Shown: piece by piece, positions 34,818 to 42,997 of the stretch
Layout: every line of letters begins with the position of its first letter
Position numbering within the stretch: the first letter of the stretch is position 1
Assembly: GCF_000758585.1 (NCBI RefSeq)
Contig: NZ_CP009281.1
Coordinates: forward strand, 6,200,001-6,264,000
Origin: Paenibacillus sp. FSL R5-0345
Lineage (GTDB): Bacteria > Bacillota > Bacilli > Paenibacillales > Paenibacillaceae
Length of the DNA: 64,000 nt
Reading direction: 5' to 3'
Notes under the pieces: model-generated
Databases searched by the model: none
What the model was told of the DNA's origin: nothing
The model's input: only the letters and a program-made list of their open reading frames with translations
Made by a program: the position numbers and the translations under genes

Positions 34818-36282
34818 ACTTTTTCGACGCTGCCGCCTTAATTTCCTTCTGAATTTCAGCAATCCCTCTATTCCGTTGGTTGTCGTTGGCAGGATCCTGA
34901 ATCACTTTGATTAGTGCCGCCTCCAGCGCCTCCGCGGTCTTGACATCAATCATGCCTGTGACTTGAAGTTTCGCTTCACTTTGGAATTTCTTCACTGCGT
35001 TCTTAGTGCCAGCATCGAAATAGCCATCTTTGCGACCCGGTTTGTAGCCTAAGCCGTCCAGCATCGTCTGTGCACTCTTCACATCAGCATTGTTCATATT
35101 ATATTGCAGTGTCACACTCTTGTTAATCGGAGCCACTGAGAAGTAATCCGGCTGTGCTACTGCGATATCCGGTTTAATCCCCTTGCCGTGAATCCACGTG
35201 CCGTCCGGTGTAAGCCATTTAGCAATGGTAACCTTCAGCAAGCTTCCGTCTCCGAGCTGTTTATCAAAGCTCGTCTGCACCGTGCCTTTACCAAATGAAT
35301 TATCACCAATTAGCTTAGCTCCTGCTGACTGCTGCAAGGCACCCGCCAATATTTCTGAAGCGCTCGCGCTACCTTTATTCATCAGCACTACCACAGGATA
35401 AGCCTTGCTCGAGCCCTTGGAGGTACTAACTTCGCGTTTTTTATCTTTGTATTCTATTTGAACTATGTTTTTGCCGGCTGGAACGAACTCTTCAGCCATT
35501 TCAATAACAATCGGGAGAACACCGCCCGGATCATTACGGACGTCAATGACCAGTCCCTTCATACCTTGCTTCTCTAGCTTTCCAAGCTCTTCCTTGAATC
35601 GTTCTGCGGTATTTAGGGAGAACTGAGTAACCTCGATTACCCCTACTCCGTCTTTTTCCATGGTCGAGTAGACCGTCTCAAGCTTCACATCATCCCGGGT
35701 AAGTGCGAACTCCAAAGGCTCTGCAGAGCCGGAACGCTGTATTTTCAAAGTAGCCTTACTACCCTTAGGTCCGCGTATCTTCGCAACAGCAGCATTTAGA
35801 TCCATGCCTTCCAGCGATTCTCCGTTAACGGACAGAATAATATCTTTGGCCTGAATTCCTGCTTTTTCAGCAGGTGAACCCTTAATCGGGGAGACCACGA
35901 CTACCTTGCCGTTATCTGAAGAGACTTCCGCACCGATGCCTGAGAAGGAACCTTCAATGCTTTCTTCAAACTTCTCGGCAGTTTCTTTAGCCATATAATT
36001 GGAATAAGGATCGCCTAGCGCTTCCATCATACCGTTGACAGCACCGTCTATCAGCTTCTCCCGATCTACTGTCTCGTAGTAATTACTCTCAATCAGACTG
36101 AGCGCAGTCCCAAGCTTCTGAGATTCCTTTTCTTGTAGACCTGTCACCTGCAACGCCGAGGCCAGTCCTTGTCCTGCAGCTTGTCCAAAGACATGAGTAT
36201 AACCCGTCACGCCCAAGGTTACTAAACTACCACATAGCAAGGCGGCGACAATCATAAACGCCGCTGTGCTTTTTTTCAACAT
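34816..36282 (-). CDS. ctpB: Carboxy-terminal processing protease CtpB (S41) with C-terminal peptidoglycan-binding domain
   Basis: This secreted or membrane-anchored PDZ protease in sporulating bacilli cleaves SpoIVFA during sigma-K activation. The 488-residue protein has a signal anchor (5-30), PDZ domain (about 105-190) and S41 core with catalytic Ser307 in NKGSASASE, Lys332 in FGKGTVQ and Gln336; the 25- and 4-residue spacings match CtpB. A PG_binding_1 domain follows (about 400-460: VKSAQTMLDGLGYKPG). The ATG at 36282 starts a proper signal peptide, so I prefer it to the longer frame from 36324. It lies between minJ and the FtsEX group. Confidence 0.92.
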   Translation of the reverse strand: MLKKSTAAFMIVAALLCGSLVTLGVTGYTHVFGQAAGQGLASALQVTGLQEKESQKLGTALSLIESNYYETVDREKLIDGAVNGMMEALGDPYSNYMAKETAEKFEESIEGSFSGIGAEVSSDNGKVVVVSPIKGSPAEKAGIQAKDIILSVNGESLEGMDLNAAVAKIRGPKGSKATLKIQRSGSAEPLEFALTRDDVKLETVYSTMEKDGVGVIEVTQFSLNTAERFKEELGKLEKQGMKGLVIDVRNDPGGVLPIVIEMAEEFVPAGKNIVQIEYKDKKREVSTSKGSSKAYPVVVLMNKGSASASEILAGALQQSAGAKLIGDNSFGKGTVQTSFDKQLGDGSLLKVTIAKWLTPDGTWIHGKGIKPDIAVAQPDYFSVAPINKSVTLQYNMNNADVKSAQTMLDGLGYKPGRKDGYFDAGTKNAVKKFQSEAKLQVTGMIDVKTAEALEAALIKVIQDPANDNQRNRGIAEIQKEIKAAASKK

Positions 36283-36406
36283 GATTTTCCCACCGTCCCT
36301 TCTTGTCCATCTCGTAAACAACACCTATGTCCGTCCTGAAAGGTACGGTATCCATTCCAGTATATACCGTACAATCAAATAATATGAGTTATGAGTTCCT
36401 TAAAAG

Positions 36407-37708
36407 TTAGAGATATGGCATAGGATTTACTGTCTTACCATCAATCCGCACTTCGAAGTGAAGGTGAGGACCCGTTGAATTACCTGTGGAACCAGATTCA
36501 GCGATCACATCTCCGCGATTGACTTTATCCCCAGAACTAACCCTAATACCGCCTTTACGTATATGTCCGTAGAGGGTCCAAACTCCGCCTCCATGGTCAA
36601 TAATTACACAATAGCCGTAACCACTCCACCATTCAGCTAAAATAACCGTTCCGGAATCCGCTGCATGAATACTGGTTCCTTGCGGAACCGCAAAGTCGAC
36701 GCCAGTGTGCACTTTGCCTTTCTCACCTGTGATCGGATGTGTCCGTGGTCCAAAGGAGGACGAGATTCTTGCCGACCCTACAGGAAGTAGAAACGGTCCG
36801 TCTCCACCTGCATAAGCCGTTTCATTCGAGCTGGAGCTTGAACTGCTGCTTCTCTTGCTGGCAGCAGCCTTCTTGGCAGCCTCCGCAGCCCGACGAGCTG
36901 CTTCCGCCTTAGCTGCTGCTGCTTTACGAGCAGCTTCCTCAGCCTTGATCTTATCCTTTTGCGTTTCCAGTGCAGAACGTTCGCTTGCCAATTTGACCAG
37001 CTTCTCATTCTGCTCCTCACTCAAATCATCGCTTTCTTGAATTTGCTTGTCATAGAATGCGATAAGTTCTTGCTTCTCCGCTTCTTTTTCCTTGAGCAGA
37101 CTTCTCTGTTGCTCCAAAGAAGTGTACAACTGCTTGGCTTGAGCATATTGCCCTTCAAGCTCCTGTTTCTTTTCTATCACTGTCTGCTTGTCCAGCTTAT
37201 GTTGCACCAGCAGCTCCTGATCCTGATCCACGATCATCTTAAGTGAATCTGCACGGTCTAGGAAATCAGCAAAGCTTGTCGAAGAGAGTAAAACATCCAA
37301 GTAAGAAACCGCTCCATCGGTATACATTAGCCGAACACGGGACCCCAAGACTTCCTCTCTTGAAGCGACCCGCGCCTCTGCTTTATCCAACTCCGTTGCT
37401 GTAGCATTCAAAGATTGCTCTGTATCGGAAATTTTGGTTGAGATTTCGGTCATTTTACCCTTAACTTGATCTACCTGCTGCAGTACATACTGCAGATTGA
37501 GATTCGTCTTATTCTTATAATGCTGTGCTTCCTGCGTTTGGGACGCCGCTTTCTCCTGCTGCGCCTTAGCTTCCTGCACCTCTTTTTGCAGCTGCTTTAA
37601 CTGCTTATCGATTTCGGCAACACTTGTTTTTTTGGCATATCCATCAGAGGGCTGGAATATAGTGACAGCTAGTAACATTACGGCTAGTCCGGCGGCAATC
37701 TTCTTCAA
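36407..37708 (-). CDS. EnvC-like murein hydrolase (coiled coil plus LytM/M23)
   Basis: A signal peptide (1-25) is followed by a long coiled coil (about 30-250, rich in Lys/Gln/Glu), an Ala/Lys/Arg-rich stretch, a Ser run and a C-terminal M23 domain (about 310-430). The zinc motifs are intact: HTGVDF (His, Asp) and GPHLHFEV (HxH). This could be an active DD/DL-endopeptidase, unlike E. coli EnvC, which lacks zinc ligands. The start is a TTG at 37708 with GGGGAG 6 bases upstream; a GTG at 37729 is possible. It is immediately downstream of ftsE-ftsX, which in other bacteria open such coiled-coil hydrolases (EnvC, PcsB, CwlO). FtsEX control is therefore likely. Confidence 0.88.
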   Translation of the reverse strand: MKKIAAGLAVMLLAVTIFQPSDGYAKKTSVAEIDKQLKQLQKEVQEAKAQQEKAASQTQEAQHYKNKTNLNLQYVLQQVDQVKGKMTEISTKISDTEQSLNATATELDKAEARVASREEVLGSRVRLMYTDGAVSYLDVLLSSTSFADFLDRADSLKMIVDQDQELLVQHKLDKQTVIEKKQELEGQYAQAKQLYTSLEQQRSLLKEKEAEKQELIAFYDKQIQESDDLSEEQNEKLVKLASERSALETQKDKIKAEEAARKAAAAKAEAARRAAEAAKKAAASKRSSSSSSSSNETAYAGGDGPFLLPVGSARISSSFGPRTHPITGEKGKVHTGVDFAVPQGTSIHAADSGTVILAEWWSGYGYCVIIDHGGGVWTLYGHIRKGGIRVSSGDKVNRGDVIAESGSTGNSTGPHLHFEVRIDGKTVNPMPYL

Positions 37709-37738
37709 CTCGCACTCCCCATCCTTCACTTATTAATA

Positions 37739-38653
37739 TTAAACTTTCAAGAACTTCCGAATAGAAACCGTACTTCCCCAGACGCCGATCAGCACGCCTA
37801 GCCCAACTAACACACCGACGATTTGCATCCAAATATCTCCGAATGGAATCAGCTGTAATTGGAGCATTGGATCTCCCTGTACGGAGGACTCCAACCCGCT
37901 GTAACCCAAATACAAGATACCAGAGGTGACAAGTGATCCGATCAATCCGATCAGTGCCCCTTCTATAAAGAAAGGCCAGCGAATAAAATAATTTGTCGCG
38001 CCAACCAGCTTCATAATACCAATTTCCTTACGACGGGCAAGAATCGTAACCCGAATCGTATTGGAGATGAGGAACATAGACATGAGTGCAAGACCTGCAA
38101 CAAAAATAAAACCAATATTACGTACAGCGCGCGTTATTTTGAACAAGGTTTCTATCGAGCCCTTGCCATATTTCACTTTGTAAATAGGCTCCTCGGTATG
38201 TGTCTTGTTGAGTGCTTCAATCTTTTCTGCCACAAAGGCTACTGTAGTAGGTTCAACAACTTCTACCTTAAGCGTATCCGGGAGAGGGTTATTGTCTTCA
38301 TCGAATCCTTCCAGAAGCTCCGCTGCGTCCTCACCCATGTCTGCACGGAGATCTTTAAGTCCTTGGTCCTTGGAGATGAACGTAATCTTGCTGACCTCCG
38401 GCATATTGCCAATTTCAGTCTGCAAAGTCTCACGCATTTTCTGGTCTACATTCAGTGCCAAATGCACATTAATCTGTACCTGACTGTCTGCCTCATCCGC
38501 TACAGCATTCACATTAAGAACAAGAAGAATAAATACACCTAGGACAAAAAGAGAGACGACGATGGAAGTGATCGAAGCAATCGACATCCAGCCATTACGG
38601 AATACGCTTTTGAAGCCTTCCCGCACATGTCGCAAGAAGGTTTTAAAACTCAT
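37739..38653 (-). CDS. ftsX: Cell division ABC transporter permease-like protein FtsX
   Basis: FtsX senses FtsE ATPase activity and transmits it to extracellular peptidoglycan hydrolases. The 304-residue protein has four TM helices (about 22-47, 172-195, 220-245, 270-295), a large extracytoplasmic loop after TM1 (about 50-165), and the N-terminal motif RHVREGFKSVFRNGWMS. The ATG at 38653 is chosen by alignment with the usual FtsX N-terminus; an ATG two codons earlier is also possible. It overlaps the end of ftsE by 11 bases. Confidence 0.95.
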   Translation of the reverse strand: MSFKTFLRHVREGFKSVFRNGWMSIASITSIVVSLFVLGVFILLVLNVNAVADEADSQVQINVHLALNVDQKMRETLQTEIGNMPEVSKITFISKDQGLKDLRADMGEDAAELLEGFDEDNNPLPDTLKVEVVEPTTVAFVAEKIEALNKTHTEEPIYKVKYGKGSIETLFKITRAVRNIGFIFVAGLALMSMFLISNTIRVTILARRKEIGIMKLVGATNYFIRWPFFIEGALIGLIGSLVTSGILYLGYSGLESSVQGDPMLQLQLIPFGDIWMQIVGVLVGLGVLIGVWGSTVSIRKFLKV

Positions 38654-39329
38654 AGCCATATTCCCCTCTCGCTTGGTCTCTCACAATATTTCCGTTCTCA
38701 ATCGCAAGCACCCGTTTGCGCATTTTGTTCACGATATCTTTATTATGGGTAGCCATTACAATCGTTGTTCCACGAAAATTAATTTCGTCCAGCAGTTGCA
38801 TTATGCCCCATGAAGTCTCAGGGTCCAAGTTGCCTGTAGGCTCGTCCGCAATAATAACAGAAGGGTTGTTAACAATAGCCCTTGCAATTGCAATCCGCTG
38901 CTGCTCGCCGCCAGAGAGCTGTGAGGGCTCACGATTCGCTTTATTTTTGAGTCCAACCAGATCGAGAACTTCATTCACACGTTTCTTGATGACCTTCTTC
39001 GGCGCTTCAATAACCTCCATGGCAAAAGCGACATTCTCATAAGCCGTCATCCTTGGCAATAGCCGAAAGTCTTGAAATACAACGCCGATATTACGGCGCA
39101 CATATGGGATTTTACGTTGTTTAAGCTTCCCTATGTTAAAGCCTCCCACAGAAATTTGACCCTTAGTTGGCACTTCTTCTCTATAAATCAATTTCATAAA
39201 AGTAGATTTACCCGCGCCGGATGGACCGACAACATACACGAATTCATTGCGGTCAATTTTTACTGAAACTCCTTGCAGTGCGTGAGTTCCGTTAGGGTAG
39301 GTCTTCCATACATCTTGCATTTCAATCAT
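38643..39329 (-). CDS. ftsE: Cell division ATP-binding protein FtsE
   Basis: This is the cytoplasmic ATPase of FtsEX. Motifs are Walker A VGPSGAGKSTFMK near 32-44, signature QLSGGEQQRIAIARAI near 138, Walker B VIIADEPTGNLDPE near 160 and the switch His ATHNKD near 194. The ATG at 39329 gives 228 residues, the family length, with GAAGTGAG upstream; a TTG at 39344 would overlap that ribosome site. It is first in ftsE-ftsX-hydrolase, with ctpB and minJ following on the same strand. Confidence 0.97.
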   Translation of the reverse strand: MIEMQDVWKTYPNGTHALQGVSVKIDRNEFVYVVGPSGAGKSTFMKLIYREEVPTKGQISVGGFNIGKLKQRKIPYVRRNIGVVFQDFRLLPRMTAYENVAFAMEVIEAPKKVIKKRVNEVLDLVGLKNKANREPSQLSGGEQQRIAIARAIVNNPSVIIADEPTGNLDPETSWGIMQLLDEINFRGTTIVMATHNKDIVNKMRKRVLAIENGNIVRDQARGEYGYEF

Positions 39330-39559
39330 TTTCTCACTTCCCAATTATGACATTTTCCACTTGTTTGAATCGACAGGGTCCAGCTTAAGTTTCCATAAAC
39401 TTCAATATTTCCGCAATGTATCTATTGTAACAAATCTGTAACCGATTGAGTACCCCGTAACTGCTCCACTATTCGAAAGTTTTGTAGTGTCTGTACATAT
39501 AAATAGAAAAAGCACCTACGATACCTGCTCGCAGCTGCCATCCAGGAAGGGGATTAATC

Positions 39560-40987
39560 ATGAAAAAAATTCATCTGGCCCTCATAGTAGTCACTGCACT
39601 CATTCTTATCGGCTCATTAATATATGGGGGACTTCATCTATATAGCCACAATAACGCGCTTCCAAAAGGTACAACCCTTGCAGGATGGGAGGTGGGCGGG
39701 CTAAACATCACTGAGGTTCGTTCCGAACTGGAGGAGAAGCTCCATGCCCTTGAATCTGTCCCCCTCGTTCTGCAGGTAGAAGGGAATTCTGAGCTTACCC
39801 TCAATCTTAAACAAGCCGGAATGACCTATGCGGCCACGGCTTTTGAGCAAGGACTACAGGATCTCACAGAAGGCCGTCTATGGGATCGGGTAAAAGCCCG
39901 TTACAGCTTCCCCCAGAATTGGAGTCTTGAAGCCCATCTGAATATCGCTCAATTACAGACCATCCTAAGTCCCGCTTGGGAGAGAGAATCCTTTGGAGAT
40001 CCGGTCGATGCTACGCGGCGAATTACGGGGGATGATCGTGTAGTGTATACGCCCGAGAAGACCTCTCTTGAGGTAGACTGGACAGGAATGGTCACCTCAC
40101 TGTCGGCTGCCGCTCCAACTCGGTTTAATCGTCTGATTACGCTCCAGGAGAAGGGGATTACACTGGAAGTTCCATTAACTATATTACAGCCGGATATCAC
40201 CCTAAACGCATTAAAAGAGCAAGGCATTGAGCGAAAAATCATGCAATTCAGCACCTCACTCGGCGCCAGTGGACCTGGACGAATCTACAACGTTGAATCA
40301 GCGGCCAAAGCTGTGAACGGAACGGTGCTCCCACCTGGAGCGGTCTTTGATTATGGCAAAGCTATTGAAAAAGCAAAAATAGAATATGGCTTCCGCGAAG
40401 CGCCAGTCATTGTGAACGGTAAGCTACAAGCCGGTGTCGGGGGCGGAATCTGCCAAGTGTCCAGTACACTGTACAACGCCGCTCTTCGTACTGGACTAGA
40501 GATTGTGGAGCGCCGCAATCACTCCTTGCCGGTCAACTATTTACCCAAGGGCCAGGATGCGACGTTTGCTGAAGGCTATATTAACTTCCGTTTTCGCAAT
40601 ACGACTGGCAAATATCTTGTCATTAAAGCAGCTGTGCAAGGCCGCTCACTAACGATCAAGCTCTTCGGTACCTTTCCGCAAAATGTTACTTATAAAGTCC
40701 ATTCACAAATCGTAGAGGTGCTGCCTCCAGTCGACAAGTACGTAAACGACCCTTCCCTCCCTCGCGGAGGTACACGTGTTATTCAGAACGGGAAAACTGG
40801 CTATGTTGTTGAAACCTACAGCACCCGGTTAGTTGACGGTAAATCCACTGAGGTAAAAAAGCTGTCCCGCGATGTGTATTACGCACAAAAACGCTTAATC
40901 GCCATCAATCGTGGAGGCGTGAGCAAATCCGTTATTCCAGAAGCACCTAGAAAGCAGTTGGTAGAGGACGGCGTTCGAAGTGAATAG
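39560..40987 (+). CDS. VanW family protein with G5 domain
   Basis: This is a cell-envelope protein of the YoaR/VanW type. A signal anchor (5-27) is followed by a PG_binding_4-like region (about 40-210). The VanW domain (about 235-365) has SAAKAVNGTVLPPGAVFDYGK, GVGGGICQVSSTLYNAALR and ERRNHSLPVNYLPKGQDATF. A G5-like domain (about 380-455) ends in KSTEVKKLSRDVYYAQKR. The molecular function of VanW domains is not firmly known; these architectures are usual in spore-formers. The ATG at 39560 follows AGGAAGGGG. It is divergent from ftsE and has its own terminator. Confidence 0.9.
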   Translation: MKKIHLALIVVTALILIGSLIYGGLHLYSHNNALPKGTTLAGWEVGGLNITEVRSELEEKLHALESVPLVLQVEGNSELTLNLKQAGMTYAATAFEQGLQDLTEGRLWDRVKARYSFPQNWSLEAHLNIAQLQTILSPAWERESFGDPVDATRRITGDDRVVYTPEKTSLEVDWTGMVTSLSAAAPTRFNRLITLQEKGITLEVPLTILQPDITLNALKEQGIERKIMQFSTSLGASGPGRIYNVESAAKAVNGTVLPPGAVFDYGKAIEKAKIEYGFREAPVIVNGKLQAGVGGGICQVSSTLYNAALRTGLEIVERRNHSLPVNYLPKGQDATFAEGYINFRFRNTTGKYLVIKAAVQGRSLTIKLFGTFPQNVTYKVHSQIVEVLPPVDKYVNDPSLPRGGTRVIQNGKTGYVVETYSTRLVDGKSTEVKKLSRDVYYAQKRLIAINRGGVSKSVIPEAPRKQLVEDGVRSE

Positions 40988-40998
40988 AGTACTTACAA

Positions 40999-41035
40999 AA
41001 AAACGGCCAGACCTCGTGAGGTTCTGACCGTTTTT
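40999..41035 (+). terminator. Terminator after the VanW gene
   Basis: AAACGGCCAGACCTC pairs with GAGGTTCTGACCGTTT (one bulge, one mismatch), followed by TTTGCTTG. A runs on the other side may make it bidirectional. Confidence 0.7.
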
Positions 41036-41137
41036 GCTTGTGAATCTATTTTACCTGTAGATGACCTTTCTCGCCTTTAAAATTTACGATTCGGGGGTAC
41101 ATTAGAAATAGACCTATAATCAGAAAGGATGAACAAC

Positions 41138-41539
41138 ATGTCAACAGCTCTTGTAAATGATCTTTCTAATATTGTCCGCAGTGCACCTGCTATTTTCGCC
41201 TCACGTACTTGTAGAGAAGCCCTTCGCGTAATGTTCCAGCATCCAGAATCGAAATGTATTGTCGTCTGTAATGCTATGAATGAACCACTTGGATTATTAA
41301 TGAGCGAACGTTTCTTTTTAAAAGCTACAGGAAGATCAGGGGTAGATATGTTCTACAAAGAACCTGCCATGAAGCTTATGAGCAAAACACCGCTAGTCTA
41401 TGATATCTCCACTCCACTTGATGTCGTATTCGCTACTGCTATGAACCGCCCAGATCCTATGAAGAATGATTGTGTCATTATTACCCGCAAAGGCAAATTC
41501 GCAGGTGTTGTTTATACCTCAGATCTTAAGCGCTGTTAG
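41138..41539 (+). CDS. Small CBS-pair protein
   Basis: The 133-residue soluble protein consists only of two CBS motifs (about 15-60 and 75-130: CIVVCNAMNEPLGLLMSERFFLK and CVIITRKGKFAGVVYTSDLKR). CBS pairs usually bind adenine nucleotides and regulate partners. The ATG at 41138 is chosen because AGGA lies 8 bases upstream; an ATG at 41129 is too close to that site. The gene stands alone between terminators, and no partner is evident. Confidence 0.8.
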   Translation: MSTALVNDLSNIVRSAPAIFASRTCREALRVMFQHPESKCIVVCNAMNEPLGLLMSERFFLKATGRSGVDMFYKEPAMKLMSKTPLVYDISTPLDVVFATAMNRPDPMKNDCVIITRKGKFAGVVYTSDLKRC

Positions 41540-41585
41540 TTCATAACCCCTACCATCCTCTTTCCTCTAATACCTTTCCCTTTCC

Positions 41586-42188
41586 TCAGAAAAGAATATC
41601 CGGCGACATGTCGATTCTCCAGTATCCCTCCACTTTCTTCAGCTTCACATACACCGACTCACTGCTTCCCTGCGCTTCTGGATAAGGAACGGTCAGTTCA
41701 AATTCAGCGGTTGTCGCAGTCTTGGACAGCATGCGGGCGGTGGCTTTTTCATACATTAATAGATTGCCCACATCTGCATTAACCTGCGACATTCTTCCGT
41801 TATGCTCTAAAAACTGTGTCTGTACATAATAAGCCGCAGCGTTGTGAGTGTACGCTTTTTTTATGTAATTCATTAGCTTCGTCTTGGTGCCAAGATCACT
41901 GGAAAGATAACGGTACTCCTGCGCTTTATATGTGAAGGTTTCTATCGGGAAGATATTGCCGCCTCGATTACTATAGAAATAAAGAGCTCTTGCATGGACT
42001 ACGAGCGGAATGATACTTTTCACCGTCAAATTATTGATGGTAGCAGGGCCCTCTTTCCCAGGTGCAGACACAGCCACCTTCTTGATTTCCGTACTTCCTG
42101 CTGACGGTGAAGCTGCCATAGCTCCCCCACTTGCTGAGATCAGGCCTATGGAAAGGGCCAACGAACCAATCATCCACTTTTTGTTCAT
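41586..42188 (-). CDS. Secreted protein resembling the DL-endopeptidase inhibitor IseA
   Basis: A signal peptide (1-25, ending AMA) precedes a mature domain with ETFTYKAQEYRYLSSDLGTKTKLMNYIKKAYT and NGRMSQVNADVGNLLMYEKA. I recognise this as the pattern of IseA/YoeB, a Bacillus inhibitor that binds NlpC/P60 DL-endopeptidases. The 200-residue length is slightly longer than IseA (about 180). The ATG at 42188 has AGGAGG upstream. It is next to the type IV pilus genes and 2 kb from an envelope cluster, so a role in controlling wall hydrolysis is plausible. Family assignment is from memory of the motif. Confidence 0.6.
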   Translation of the reverse strand: MNKKWMIGSLALSIGLISASGGAMAASPSAGSTEIKKVAVSAPGKEGPATINNLTVKSIIPLVVHARALYFYSNRGGNIFPIETFTYKAQEYRYLSSDLGTKTKLMNYIKKAYTHNAAAYYVQTQFLEHNGRMSQVNADVGNLLMYEKATARMLSKTATTAEFELTVPYPEAQGSSESVYVKLKKVEGYWRIDMSPDILF

Positions 42189-42313
42189 TCGGAATTCCTC
42201 CTTTGTCATCTGAAAAATACAGGCGATAGCCACTGTTCCAGCTTATGCACCCCGCAAGCTAAAATACCCAATAAACAGGGAAATGAAAACGCATTTATAT
42301 ATTTTCGGTAACG

Positions 42314-42348
42314 AAAAAAACCACCCTCCTGTTTTACAGGAAAAGTGG
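42314..42348 (-). terminator. Terminator of the pil operon after pilO
   Basis: CCACTTTTCCTG (42337-42348) pairs with CAGGAGGGTGG (42321-42331) with two G-T pairs and one bulge. TTTTTTT follows on the minus strand. Confidence 0.75.
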
Positions 42349-42391
42349 AGTCGTATAATGGTGCAATTGTTTTATTACATGGGTGAGATTT

Positions 42392-42997
42392 CTAATTCGA
42401 TGTTGGAGTAACGGCCTCATAAAAAGCTGTGAAAGCTACGTTAGCAGTCAAGATACTTTCTGGAGTGTTCTCAGAACGCTCTTCATAGGACTGTTGGAAA
42501 TTAAACGAGTCAACATTCACGATACGCGGCAGCTTCTGCAACTCCTCCATCCATTGTCGTATCCCCGTATACGTACCTTCTATGACTGCGGTCATTTTGA
42601 TCTGTTTGACGGTAGGGAACAATACTTCTGCTGAGCCTGTCATTTGCTGAATCGGATTAGCCTCATCCAGAATAAAGCTAACGTCTCTTAGCCGCGCTTC
42701 TGAGGAAGTGCTTACTCCCCGCAAATCAACGATCAAACCTTCGCTTTCATCGCCTTTCGGGAGTGCTGCTAGAAGTTCCTGTTGTTCTGAATCCACAGAA
42801 GCAGCATTGCTTTTCAGTTCATTAATTTTAGCTTGGAGAACCTCTGCTTCTTTTTCAAGCTGGCTGATCTCAGCGTTCTGTGCGGATATTTCCTTATTGG
42901 TCGGTTGAACGCCCAGCATATAAAAGGCAAAAAGCATCAAGAACAGAATCAGTACACCTAGTACGATTGGAGAGCGATACTTATTGAACTGTTCCAT
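42392..42997 (-). CDS. pilO: Type IV pilus alignment-complex protein PilO
   Basis: The 201-residue bitopic protein has a short cytoplasmic N-terminus, one TM helix (about 10-30), a coiled coil (about 33-78) and a C-terminal ferredoxin-like domain ending in ILTANVAFTAFYEA. With PilM and PilN, PilO forms the inner-membrane platform that connects the motor ATPases and the growing pilus. It overlaps the PilM-PilN fusion gene by 17 bases. The identity rests on architecture and context, because PilO sequences are weakly conserved. Confidence 0.85.
   Translation of the reverse strand: MEQFNKYRSPIVLGVLILFLMLFAFYMLGVQPTNKEISAQNAEISQLEKEAEVLQAKINELKSNAASVDSEQQELLAALPKGDESEGLIVDLRGVSTSSEARLRDVSFILDEANPIQQMTGSAEVLFPTVKQIKMTAVIEGTYTGIRQWMEELQKLPRIVNVDSFNFQQSYEERSENTPESILTANVAFTAFYEAVTPTSN

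Noticed and set aside
36855..37040. Ala/Ser-rich plus-strand ORF
   Set aside because: It is a shadow of the Ala/Lys-rich linker of the M23 hydrolase gene.
42284..42297. cre-like site TGAAAACGCATTTA upstream of the iseA-like gene
   Set aside because: It has two mismatches to the consensus, including the central T, so it is weaker than the site at 61272.
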